Of a stretch of DNA of 64,000 nt, positions 33,202-41,529 are shown in pieces. The DNA comes from Caulobacter sp. RHG1 (GTDB lineage: Bacteria; Pseudomonadota; Alphaproteobacteria; Caulobacterales; Caulobacteraceae). How positions within the stretch are numbered: position 1 is the first letter of the stretch; every line of letters begins with the position of its first letter. Location: the NCBI RefSeq assembly GCF_013181195.1, contig NZ_SMZP01000007.1, positions 335,243-399,242 on the forward strand. The letters run 5' to 3'. The translations under genes were made by a program, and so were the position numbers. The notes below the pieces were generated by a model, which searched no databases, was not told the origin of the DNA, and saw nothing but the letters and a program-made list of their open reading frames with translations.

Positions 33202-33228
33202 GAGGGAAGTCGCACCCCACTGCGTAAG
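33202..33228 (+). promoter_or_regulatory. ECF-type promoter motif upstream of fliQ-cytochrome c-FTR1
   Basis: GAGGGA (33202-33207), 15 bases, CGTAAG (33223-33228), 133 bases before the fliQ GTG. It is divergent from the receptor motif at 33076-33103. The longer leader leaves room for a second element. Confidence 0.52.
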
Positions 33229-33361
33229 GCAAGGCAGCGGCGCCTCGCGCCGCCCGCGGTTTTTCCGGAGCAAGGCAGATGCCCGCGACTTCGGCTCAGG
33301 GTGGGTTCGTCGATGAAACGCCTATCGCCAATGCCGCCCAGCGCGGTCCCGAGCGCCCCCG

Positions 33362-33625
33362 GTGAGCGGGGCCGAGGTTCTGGACGTGGCGCGCGAGGCG
33401 ATCTGGCTGACTATCCAGATTTCCGCGCCGGTGCTGATCGTCGGCCTGGTGGTGGGCGTCGTGATCGGGCTCTTCCAGGCGCTGACCCAGATCCAGGAGC
33501 AGACCCTGGTCTATGCGCCCAAGATCGTCGCGATCTTCGTGGCTCTGCTGATCTTCCTGCCGATGATGGCCGCGCTGATGAAGGCATTCATGGTCCAGAT
33601 CGCCAAGCGCATCGCCGGCCTCTAG
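33362..33625 (+). CDS. fliQ: Flagellar export apparatus protein FliQ (orphan)
   Basis: An 87-residue protein of normal FliQ length with two membrane helices (about residues 15-38 and 50-74) and the family signature QALTQIQEQTLVYAPKI. FliQ is part of the export gate of the flagellar type III system. It starts with GTG at 33362. There are no fliP, fliR or flhB genes nearby; the next genes encode cytochrome c and a cytochrome-FTR1 iron permease. This is the second orphan flagellar gene in the window after flgC, and both are downstream of the common promoter motif. Confidence 0.9.
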   Translation: MSGAEVLDVAREAIWLTIQISAPVLIVGLVVGVVIGLFQALTQIQEQTLVYAPKIVAIFVALLIFLPMMAALMKAFMVQIAKRIAGL

Positions 33626-33702
33626 CCGTCCACCGCGCCCAAGACGCGCCGTCAACGACACCGCGTCCGCCAAAAACCATGTCCCATAGGGAGGGATAGA
33701 CC

Positions 33703-34386
33703 ATGAAGCTGTTCGGCTGGGATTTCGCACATCCACGAACCCATCTTGGCATCGTGCTGGTGTTGGGGGCGGCCGCCCTCCTGGCGGTCTTGATCGCCGG
33801 CGTCACCATCGGCCTGGGCGTCTACAACATCGGCGCCGACGCGCCCCATACCCGGCCCGTCTACGCCCTGCTCGAGACCCTGCGAAACCGTTCGATCAGT
33901 GTCCGGGCCACCGGCATCCAGCCGCCGGACAATCTGAGCGATCCCAAGCGCATCGCCAGCGGCGCGGGGCTCTATACGCAGATGTGCAGCGGCTGCCATC
34001 TGGGTCCAGGCCTTGAAAAGACCGAGATGAGTTGGGGGCTCTATCCGCAGGCTCCAGAGCTTTGGCGCACAGCTGGAAGGCCTCCCGGCGAGCAGTTCTG
34101 GGTGATCAAGCACGGCGTCAAGATGACCGCCATGCCGGCCTGGGGTCGCACCCACAGCGATGCCCTGGTGTGGGACATGGTCGCCTTCGTGCGACAGCTG
34201 CCGTCGATGTCGCCCGAGCAGTACCTGGCCGCCACCCAGAACGCCCCGGCCGACCACGACGCGGTGATAAAGCAGGGCGGCGACATGCCGGACATGCCCG
34301 GCATGAAGAGCCCCGAAGGCATGGGCGACATGAAAGGCATGGCCATGCCCTCCGCCCCGGCCGCCGACACGCGACGCCAGCCCTGA
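33703..34386 (+). CDS. Membrane-anchored c-type cytochrome with Met-rich tail
   Basis: A 227-residue protein with an N-terminal membrane anchor (about residues 17-40), one haem c site CSGCH (95-99) and a candidate axial methionine in KMTAMPAWG. The C-terminal tail is rich in Met and Asp (GGDMPDMPGMKSPEGMGDM), which resembles metal-binding tails of copper proteins in this region. The gene follows fliQ by 77 bases with a GGGAGGGA ribosome-binding site, and precedes the cytochrome-FTR1 permease. It probably supplies or removes electrons for iron or copper at the permease, which is inferred. Confidence 0.87.
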   Translation: MKLFGWDFAHPRTHLGIVLVLGAAALLAVLIAGVTIGLGVYNIGADAPHTRPVYALLETLRNRSISVRATGIQPPDNLSDPKRIASGAGLYTQMCSGCHLGPGLEKTEMSWGLYPQAPELWRTAGRPPGEQFWVIKHGVKMTAMPAWGRTHSDALVWDMVAFVRQLPSMSPEQYLAATQNAPADHDAVIKQGGDMPDMPGMKSPEGMGDMKGMAMPSAPAADTRRQP

Positions 34387-34472
34387 CCCCGACCGCCGTA
34401 CTCGCCGCGTCCTTGCGGGGCGAGTACGGAATTTTGCCAACCGTACGTCCGAAATCGGCCTATGAGATGATA

Positions 34473-36407
34473 ATGATTAGCGCTCTCAAATCCACCCTGA
34501 GCGGCCTCGTCGCCCTCCTCCTGGGCGCCACGCTCGCGCTCGCGCCGGCCCAGGCCCAGGAAGCCACACCGGCCCAGACCGTCTGGCGACTGCTGGACTA
34601 TGTGTCCGTCGACTATGCCGGGGCGGTGAAGGACGGCAAGGTCGTCAGCGCATCCGAATATGCCGAGATGAACGAGTTCGGGACGCAGATCCGCGATCGG
34701 ATCGCCAAGCTGCCCGCGACCACCGTGCAGCCGGCCTTGCTGGGCAAGGCCGAGGTCCTGCAAGCGTCGATCGCCGGCAAGAAGGACCCGGTTCTGGTGG
34801 CGGCCCAGGCCCACAGCCTGGCCGCCGATCTGCTGGCCGCCTACCCCACGCCCCTGGCCCCTGCGCGGGCGCCAGACCTGATGCGCGGCGCGGCGCTCTA
34901 TGCCGAGCAGTGCGCGGCCTGCCATGGGGTCGACGGCCGCGCCGATGGACCCAACGCCGCGGGCCTGGATCCGCCGCCGATCGCCTTCGCCGATGTCGAG
35001 CGCGCACGCCAGCGCAGCGCCTTTGGCCTCTACCAGGTCATCCAGCAGGGCCTGGATGGCACGGCCATGGCCAGCTACGCCCACTTGCCCAGCGACGACC
35101 GTTGGGACCTGGCCTTCTATGTCGGCCGCTTTGCGTTCACCGACGCCGAGGCCAAGACCGGCGAGACCTTGTGGACCAGCGATCCGGCCGTGCGAGCGCG
35201 GTTCGCCAGCCTGCAGGCCCTGACCCAGACCACCCCGGCGGCCCTGGCAGCGGCGATCGGCGAACCCAAGGCCCGGGCCTTGACCGCCTATCTGCGCCGC
35301 CATCCCGAGGTTGTGGTCCAGGCCACCGGCGGCACGCTGGACATTGCCCGACGCAAGCTCGATCTCAGCCTGGCGGCCTACACCGCCGGAGACCACCGCC
35401 AGGCCGCCGACCTGGCCCTGGCGGCCTATCTCGACGGCTTCGAGCCAGTCGAGCCAGCCTTGCGGGCGCGGGACGCGGCGCTGATGCAACGGATCGAAGG
35501 GGCCATGGGCGATGTCCGCGGCGCGATCGGCAGGGGCGCGCCGATAAGCGAGGTGCGAAGCCAGATCGAACGGCTAGATGCGCTGTTCGGCGCGGCCGCC
35601 CAAGCGCTCGCCCCGGAAAAGGCCAGTGGGACCTCCAGCTTCGCCGGCGCCCTGACCATCCTGCTGCGCGAGGGGTTGGAGGCGCTGCTGATCGTGGTGG
35701 CCATGCTGGCCTTCCTGCGCAAGGCCGACCGCGCCGACGTCCTGCCCTATGTGCATGGCGGCTGGATCGCGGCCCTGGCGGCCGGCGGCCTGACCTGGGC
35801 GGCGGCGACCTATCTGATCTCGATCAGCGGGGCCAGCCGCGAGCTGACCGAGGGCTTTGGCTCGCTGATCGCCGCCGTCGTGCTGATTTCGGTCGGGATC
35901 TGGATGCATGGCAAGTCCCAGGCCGACGCCTGGCAGGTCTATATCCGCGAGAAGCTGTCCAAGGCGCTCTCGAAGCAGTCGGCCTGGTTCCTGTTCGGCC
36001 TGGCCTTCCTGGTGGTCTATCGCGAAGTGTTCGAGACCATCCTGTTCATGACGGCGCTGTGGAGCCAGGGCGGCGGCACGGCGATGCTGGCGGGGATCGC
36101 CACGGCGGTGGTCATCCTGGCGGCGATCGCCTGGCTGATGCTGAACTTCAGCAAGCGCCTGCCGATCGGCCAGTTTTTCGCCTACAGCGCCGGCCTGATG
36201 GCCCTGCTGTCGGTGGTGCTGGCCGGCAAGGGCGTAGCGGCCCTGCAAGAGGCGGGTCTGATCGACCTGCACCCGCTGCACACCCCGCGCATTGAGCTGC
36301 TAGGCCTCTACCCCACCGTCGAGGGGCTCGTGGCCCAGGCGCTGACCATCCTGGCCCTGGCGGCCGGCTTCTGGTGGGGCCGCCGGGCCAAGCTGTCGAC
36401 GACCTGA
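34473..36407 (+). CDS. Cytochrome c-FTR1 fusion iron permease
   Basis: A 644-residue fusion. The signal peptide ends PAQAQ; a periplasmic cytochrome c domain carries CAACH at residues 147-151; the C-terminal 250 residues form an FTR1-type permease with LLREGLEALLIV (about 399) and YREVFETILF (about 515), the R-E-x-x-E motifs that carry iron in FTR1 transporters. The haem domain probably couples a redox step to uptake. ATG at 34473 or 34467 is possible; the longer frame runs back into the upstream gene. The start region GATAATGATTAG resembles half of a Fur box, which would be an unusual overlap. It ends 24 bases from the convergent czcD-like gene. Confidence 0.9.
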   Translation: MISALKSTLSGLVALLLGATLALAPAQAQEATPAQTVWRLLDYVSVDYAGAVKDGKVVSASEYAEMNEFGTQIRDRIAKLPATTVQPALLGKAEVLQASIAGKKDPVLVAAQAHSLAADLLAAYPTPLAPARAPDLMRGAALYAEQCAACHGVDGRADGPNAAGLDPPPIAFADVERARQRSAFGLYQVIQQGLDGTAMASYAHLPSDDRWDLAFYVGRFAFTDAEAKTGETLWTSDPAVRARFASLQALTQTTPAALAAAIGEPKARALTAYLRRHPEVVVQATGGTLDIARRKLDLSLAAYTAGDHRQAADLALAAYLDGFEPVEPALRARDAALMQRIEGAMGDVRGAIGRGAPISEVRSQIERLDALFGAAAQALAPEKASGTSSFAGALTILLREGLEALLIVVAMLAFLRKADRADVLPYVHGGWIAALAAGGLTWAAATYLISISGASRELTEGFGSLIAAVVLISVGIWMHGKSQADAWQVYIREKLSKALSKQSAWFLFGLAFLVVYREVFETILFMTALWSQGGGTAMLAGIATAVVILAAIAWLMLNFSKRLPIGQFFAYSAGLMALLSVVLAGKGVAALQEAGLIDLHPLHTPRIELLGLYPTVEGLVAQALTILALAAGFWWGRRAKLSTT

Positions 36408-36431
36408 GCCCCTGCGCGCGGCGGGCGCCGG

Positions 36432-37325
36432 TCAAGCGTGCCCGCCCGCCCCGTCCTGGCAGCGCTGGCTCTCGGTCTGGATGGTCACGTGGTGCAGATC
36501 GTAGTCGGCCTCCAGCCGCGCGGCCACGGCCTGGCGCACCGCCTCGCCGTCGGCGCCGTCGGCCAGCACGATGTGGACGGTGCAGATGGCCTCGTCCGCC
36601 CCCGTGGTCCAGACATGCAGTTCATGCGCGCCGGCGACCCCGGGTGTTTGCGTGATGGCCTTGCGCACCGCCGCCAGGGTCAGACCCGGCGGCGCGCCTT
36701 CCAGCAGGATGCGGGTGGTGTCCTTCAGCAGGATCCAGGTGCGCGGCAGCACCCACAGCCCGATGCCGATGGCCACGATGGGGTCGACCCATCGCCAGCC
36801 GGTCAGGCGGATGATGATCGCCCCGGCGATGACGCCGAGCGAGCCGAGCATGTCGGCCCAGACTTCCAGATAGGCGCCCTTCATATTGAGGCTCTTATCC
36901 TTGCCCGCCGACAGCAGCCGCATGGCGATCAGATTGATGATCAGGCCCAGCACCGCCACGATCAGCATACCGGTCGACTGGACGGGTTCGGGATCGACGA
37001 TCCGCTTGATCCCCTCAACCAGCACATAGATGGCCACGGCGAACAGCAGGATGGCGTTGAAGGCCGCCGCCAGGATCTCGAAGCGGCGATAGCCGAATGT
37101 GAAGCTGTCCGTCGGTTTGCGGCGGCCCACCTGGATGGCCGCCAGGGCGATGGCCAGGGCCGCCGCATCGGTGAACATGTGCGCGGCGTCCGACAACAGC
37201 GCCAAGCTGTTGAAGACGACGCCTGCGACAACCTCGGCCACCAGGAAGGTGAGGGTCAGGCCCAGCGCGATCCCCAAGGTCCTGGCGTTGGCGTTGCCAG
37301 CGCCGTGGTCGTGTCCTGCTCCCAT
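36432..37325 (-). CDS. czcD: Cation diffusion facilitator, CzcD-like
   Basis: A 297-residue CDF exporter for divalent cations such as Zn, Co or Cd. It has a His-rich start (GAGHDHGAGN) and six membrane helices, with the metal-site motifs SDAAHMFTD in helix 2 and EVWADMLGSLG in helix 5 (H/D plus D-x3-D pattern). The cytosolic C-terminal domain includes AHELHVWTTG and a terminal His. It is on the minus strand downstream of the czc efflux operon (gap of 75 bases after the SRPBCC gene), so it may be the last member of that transcript. Confidence 0.92.
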   Translation of the reverse strand: MGAGHDHGAGNANARTLGIALGLTLTFLVAEVVAGVVFNSLALLSDAAHMFTDAAALAIALAAIQVGRRKPTDSFTFGYRRFEILAAAFNAILLFAVAIYVLVEGIKRIVDPEPVQSTGMLIVAVLGLIINLIAMRLLSAGKDKSLNMKGAYLEVWADMLGSLGVIAGAIIIRLTGWRWVDPIVAIGIGLWVLPRTWILLKDTTRILLEGAPPGLTLAAVRKAITQTPGVAGAHELHVWTTGADEAICTVHIVLADGADGEAVRQAVAARLEADYDLHHVTIQTESQRCQDGAGGHA

Positions 37326-37400
37326 GCGACGATCTCCGTAAGGGGTGAACGGTGGTCGAACCTGCTCGGTCCAACACGCCGCCGTGAAAATGGGGCCGCC

Positions 37401-37874
37401 CTACAGGCGGCTTCTAACGTGCGAAATGGGGCGACGCGCGGGCCGCGTGACGCCCAGGTGACGGACCAGGGCCGTGGCGACCTGGCCGTAGGCTTGCTGG
37501 ACGGACGCTTCATAACGCGCGCGACCGCCGTTGAGCGGCCCGACCCAGCTTGGGACCTCGGCGACCTGGATCAGCCGCGTCCCTCCGGCCGTCGGCTCCA
37601 GACGCAGGCGCTCGTAGCTATAACCGGTCAGCCACCGCCCAAAGCGGAAGCTCAGACAGGCCTGCGCCTCCAAGACGTCGATGCGCGCCGGCGTCTTGCG
37701 GCGCAACGGATGGGCGTTGGCCACCAGATGCGCTACGCGCGCGCCGCGTTCGGCCTTGCCGATGATCTGGCGATGGGGATGCCAGTCGCGCCAATGGTCG
37801 AAATCGACCAGGCTGGCCCAAACCGCGGCGACCGGCGCACGGATCTCGGTTTCAAACGTGACGGTGATGATCAT
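37401..37874 (-). CDS. SRPBCC-family protein
   Basis: A 157-residue START/Bet v1-like ligand-binding protein: N-terminal ITVTFETEIRAPVAAVWASL, VDFDHWRDWHPH, and a C-terminal long helix (YEASVQQAYGQVATALVRHL). Proteins of this fold bind hydrophobic ligands, and no enzymatic role can be assigned. It lies between the DUF190 gene and czcD-like gene on the same strand, after a strong hairpin, an uncommon companion for a czc operon. Confidence 0.8.
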   Translation of the reverse strand: MIITVTFETEIRAPVAAVWASLVDFDHWRDWHPHRQIIGKAERGARVAHLVANAHPLRRKTPARIDVLEAQACLSFRFGRWLTGYSYERLRLEPTAGGTRLIQVAEVPSWVGPLNGGRARYEASVQQAYGQVATALVRHLGVTRPARRPISHVRSRL

Positions 37875-37906
37875 CGCGATCTCCCGGCATAAGACGGTGG
37901 GACCAA

Positions 37907-37938
37907 GCCGGCGCGTCGGGTCGCCCCGACGCGCCGGC
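37907..37938 (-). terminator. 14-bp hairpin between DUF190 and SRPBCC genes
   Basis: GCCGGCGCGTCGGG pairs perfectly with its complement around a four-base loop that reads GCGA on the transcribed strand, a GNRA tetraloop. It starts nine bases after the DUF190 stop. It is probably a terminator or RNA stabiliser of the czc transcript. Confidence 0.65.
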
Positions 37939-37946
37939 CCGACCAG

Positions 37947-38291
37947 TCAGGCGAAGTGGATACGGTGACCGCCGTAGCGGACCACTTCGACCTTCTCCAG
38001 GGTGACCAGACCGATCTCGTCCCCGGTCTCAAGCTCGGCGATGAACGGCGTAAGCTTAGCCTCTTCATCAACGATCTCGACGACGACCGGCAAATTGCGC
38101 GCCAGATCAAAGCCGCGTTCGCCGTGCATGACGCTGGAGGCGCCAAAGCCCCGCAGGCCACGCAAAACCGTAGCGCCGGCCAGGCCCGCCGCCTGCGCCC
38201 GATCAACCAGCGCCTCGTAGTAGCGTCGATCACCAAGGGTGGCGTTCTCGTCGGTATAGACCCGCAACAGCAGGGCTTGTCCTAGGATCAT
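37947..38291 (-). CDS. DUF190-family PII/CutA-like protein
   Basis: A 114-residue protein of DUF190, a small ferredoxin-like fold related to PII/CutA proteins and frequently encoded beside RND heavy-metal pumps. Motifs seen are LLRVYTDENATLGDRRYYEA, ATVLRGLRGFG and LPVVVEIVD. It probably modulates the pump by binding a nucleotide or metal, which is inferred from relatives. The start at 38291 follows the czcA stop by ten bases; the longer frame overlaps czcA. Confidence 0.86.
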   Translation of the reverse strand: MILGQALLLRVYTDENATLGDRRYYEALVDRAQAAGLAGATVLRGLRGFGASSVMHGERGFDLARNLPVVVEIVDEEAKLTPFIAELETGDEIGLVTLEKVEVVRYGGHRIHFA

Positions 38292-38301
38292 AGGGTCCTC
38301 C

Positions 38302-41300
38302 TCACGCTTGGGGTTGAACAGCGCTGGCCGGCCGCTCGGACCCACGCGGGCGCAGGACGAAGCGGCAGATGGCCGGCAAGACGAACAGAGTAAGCGCCGT
38401 GGCGGTGATGAGGCCGCCGATGACCACAGTGGCCAGCGGGCGCTGGACCTCCGCGCCGGTCCCGGTGGCCAGAGCCATGGGCACGAAGCCGAGCGAGGCG
38501 ACCAGACCCGTCATCATCACCGGCCGCAAACGCTCCATGGCCCCGTCGATGATCGCCGCCTCCAGCGCCACACCCGACGCCAGGCGCTGGCGGATCGCGG
38601 TCATCATCACCAGACCGTTGAGCACCGCCACGCCCGAGAGCGCGATGAAACCAACCGAGGCCGAGACCGAGAACGGGATACCGCGTAGCGCCAAGGCAAA
38701 CACCCCGCCGGCCAGGGCCAGCGGAATGGCCGAGAACACCGCCGCGGCCGGCGCGACCCCGCCCAAGGCCATGAACAGCAAGCCGAAGATCAGCAGGAAG
38801 CAGAGCGGCACGACGAGCGCCAGGCGGGCCTGGGCGGCTTTCAAGTTCTCAAACTGTCCGCCCCAGACCAGCCAGGACCCCGCCGGCAGCTTGATCTGCG
38901 CACCGACCTTTTCCTGAGCCTGCCCCACGAAAGAGCCAAGATCGGCGCCCCGCACATTGGCCTGCACAACCACTCGGCGCTTGCCGTTCTCGCGGCTGAC
39001 CTGGTTGAGGCCTTCCGAGTACGAGAACTTTGCCACGTCGCGCAGCGGCACCGAGGCCCGCGTCCCACTCCCAACCGGCAACATGACCGGCAAGGCGCCC
39101 ACGGCGTCCAGATCGTTGCGGCTGGCGTCCGGCAGGCGGACCACCACGTCGAAGCGGCGGTCTCCCTGGAAGACGAGACCAGCCTCCCGACCACCCATCG
39201 CCACGGCCAGCGTGTCGGCCACTTCCTCAACCGTCAGGCCGTAGCGACCGATGGCGTCGCGGTCGAGCACGACGTCCAGGGTCGGGAAGCCCGAGGTCTG
39301 CTCGACCTTGACGTCCGCCGCGCCCTTGACCGTCCGCAGAACCGTGGCGATTTCCTCGGCGGTCTTGGTCATGGCGTCCAGATCGTCGCCATAGACCTTG
39401 ATGGCCACATCGCCGCGCACGCCGGCGATCAGTTCGTTGAACCGCATCTGGATCGGCTGACTGAACTCGTAGGCATTGCCTGTGAGGCCCTCCAGCTTGT
39501 TCTCGATTCGGCCGATCAGCTCGGCCTTGGTCTCACCCTTGTTGGGCCAATCCTTCTGCGGCTTGAGGATGACGAAGGCGTCAGAGGCGTTGGGCGGCAT
39601 CGGATCGCTGGCGACCTCGGCCGTCCCGGTCTTGGAATAAACGAACGCCACTTCCGGGAAGGTCGCGACCACGCGCTCGATGCGCCGCTGCATGCGCAAC
39701 GACTGCTCCAGCGATGTCGACGGAATGCGCAGGGCCTGAACGGCCATGTCCTTCTCGTCCAGCTGCGGTGTGAACTCCCGTCCCAGGAAGGTAAAGGTCA
39801 CCACAGCTGCGGCGAAGATCCCGACCGAAGCCAGGATCACCGGCAGCGGACGCGCCACGACCTTGCGCAGCAGCGGCTCGTAACGCGCCTTGGTCCAGCG
39901 GACCGGCGCCACCTCCTTCTCGGCGACCTTGCCCCGGATCACGAGCGCGATCATGGCCGGGATGAAGGTCAGCGACAGCACGAACGCCCCGGCCAAGGCC
40001 AGCATCACCGTGATCGCCATCGGCGAGAAAGTCTTGCCCTCCACGCCGGTGAAGGTCAGCAGCGGCGCATAGACCAGGAGGATGATCGCCTGGCCATAGA
40101 CGGTCGGCGAGATCATCTCGCGGGCCGCCTCGCGGGTTTCCGAAAGACGTTCGGACAGGGTGAGCAGACGCCCTTCATGGTGCTGGCGCTCGGCGAGACG
40201 TCGCAAGGCGTTCTCGACGATGATCACCGCGCCGTCGACGATCAGGCCAAAGTCCAGCGCCCCCAGACTCATCAGATTGCCCGATACGCCCAGTTTGTTC
40301 ATGCCGATGGCGGTGATCAGCATCGACAGCGGGATGACCAGGGCGGTGATCAAGGCGGCCCGGAAGTTGCCCAGCAGCAGGAACAGCACGACGATAACCA
40401 GCAGCGCGCCTTCGGTCAGGTTCTTCTCGACCGTCTTGATGGTCGCCCCGACCAGCTTGGAGCGGTCATAGACGATCTGGACCTTCACGCCCGGCGGCAG
40501 GCTCTTGGCGACCTCGGCCAACTTCTCGGCCGAAGCCCCGGCCACCGTGCGACTGTTCTCGCCGGTCAGCATCAGCACGGTGCCGACCACGACCTCCTCG
40601 CCGTTCTCCGAAGCCGCGCCGGTGCGCAAAGCGCCGCCGACCTTGACCACGGCGACGTCACGCACCCGAACCGAGACACCCTCGCGAGCCGTCACGGTGG
40701 CGTTGGCGATCTCGTCGACCGTGCGAACACGTGCGTCGGCGCGGACCAGGAAGGCTTCCCCACCCCGTTCGACGAAGTTGGCGCCGACCGCGAGGTTGGC
40801 CGCTTCCAGCGCCTTGGCCAGATCGGCGAACGACACGCCGTACGAGGCCATCTTGGTTGGGTCCGGCTGAACAACGAACTGCTTTTCGAAGCCGCCGATG
40901 GAGTCGACACCCGCCACGCCCTGGACCGAGCGCATCTGTGGCCGCACGATCCAGTCCTGCACCTCACGCAGGTAGGCCGCTTGAGCGGTCGGGTCGGCGA
41001 GGTGCTCGCCGGTCGAGGTCAGATACGCCCCGTCACTCTGCCAGCCGGGGGCGCCGTCCTGGCGCTTGGCGCCTTTGCCGGCCGGATGCTCGAAGGCCAC
41101 CGTCCACATCAGGACTTCACCCAGGCCTGACGAAATCGGCCCCATGGCGGGCTCGGCCCCGGCCGGCAGGCTCTGGCGAACCCCCGTCAGGCGCTCGGCC
41201 ACCTGCTGACGGGCGAAATAGACGTCCGTGCTTTCCTTGAAGACGATGGTGACCTGCGAAAAGCCGTTGCGCGAGATCGAGCGTGTCGACTCCAGGCCCG

Positions 41301-41529
41301 GAATGCCGGCCATGGCCGTTTCCACCGGGAAGGTGACCAGCTTCTCCACCTCGGCCGGGGCCAAGGTCCCGGCGACGGTGTTGATCTGCACCTGCTTGTT
41401 GGTGATGTCGGGCACCGCGTCGATCGGCAGGCGCACGAGATTGTAGACACCCAGGGCCGCGACGAGTGTAACCATGGCGATCACGGCCCAGCGGAAGCGG
41501 ACCGAAAGGTCGAGGATGCGGCCGATCAT
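38302..41529 (-). CDS. czcA: Heavy-metal RND efflux pump, CzcA/CnrA type
   Basis: A 1075-residue inner-membrane proton/cation antiporter, the pump of a tripartite CzcCBA system. It begins MIGRILDLSVRFRW and has the two large periplasmic loops and twelve helices of the family. The helix-4 motif reads DFGLIVDGAVIIVEN, the DFG-DGA-VEN signature of pumps for divalent Zn, Co, Cd or Ni, not the A-G-x-DA motif of Cu/Ag CusA pumps. The start at 41529 overlaps the preceding gene by four bases, and the longer open frame is that gene's sequence. Ion choice within the divalent group is not readable. Confidence 0.94.
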   Translation of the reverse strand: MIGRILDLSVRFRWAVIAMVTLVAALGVYNLVRLPIDAVPDITNKQVQINTVAGTLAPAEVEKLVTFPVETAMAGIPGLESTRSISRNGFSQVTIVFKESTDVYFARQQVAERLTGVRQSLPAGAEPAMGPISSGLGEVLMWTVAFEHPAGKGAKRQDGAPGWQSDGAYLTSTGEHLADPTAQAAYLREVQDWIVRPQMRSVQGVAGVDSIGGFEKQFVVQPDPTKMASYGVSFADLAKALEAANLAVGANFVERGGEAFLVRADARVRTVDEIANATVTAREGVSVRVRDVAVVKVGGALRTGAASENGEEVVVGTVLMLTGENSRTVAGASAEKLAEVAKSLPPGVKVQIVYDRSKLVGATIKTVEKNLTEGALLVIVVLFLLLGNFRAALITALVIPLSMLITAIGMNKLGVSGNLMSLGALDFGLIVDGAVIIVENALRRLAERQHHEGRLLTLSERLSETREAAREMISPTVYGQAIILLVYAPLLTFTGVEGKTFSPMAITVMLALAGAFVLSLTFIPAMIALVIRGKVAEKEVAPVRWTKARYEPLLRKVVARPLPVILASVGIFAAAVVTFTFLGREFTPQLDEKDMAVQALRIPSTSLEQSLRMQRRIERVVATFPEVAFVYSKTGTAEVASDPMPPNASDAFVILKPQKDWPNKGETKAELIGRIENKLEGLTGNAYEFSQPIQMRFNELIAGVRGDVAIKVYGDDLDAMTKTAEEIATVLRTVKGAADVKVEQTSGFPTLDVVLDRDAIGRYGLTVEEVADTLAVAMGGREAGLVFQGDRRFDVVVRLPDASRNDLDAVGALPVMLPVGSGTRASVPLRDVAKFSYSEGLNQVSRENGKRRVVVQANVRGADLGSFVGQAQEKVGAQIKLPAGSWLVWGGQFENLKAAQARLALVVPLCFLLIFGLLFMALGGVAPAAAVFSAIPLALAGGVFALALRGIPFSVSASVGFIALSGVAVLNGLVMMTAIRQRLASGVALEAAIIDGAMERLRPVMMTGLVASLGFVPMALATGTGAEVQRPLATVVIGGLITATALTLFVLPAICRFVLRPRGSERPASAVQPQA

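Noticed and set aside
38302..41529. Calling the RND pump a CusA copper/silver pump because of the copper context
   Set aside because: The DFG-DGA-VEN motif in helix 4 belongs to divalent-cation pumps; CusA pumps have a different motif there.
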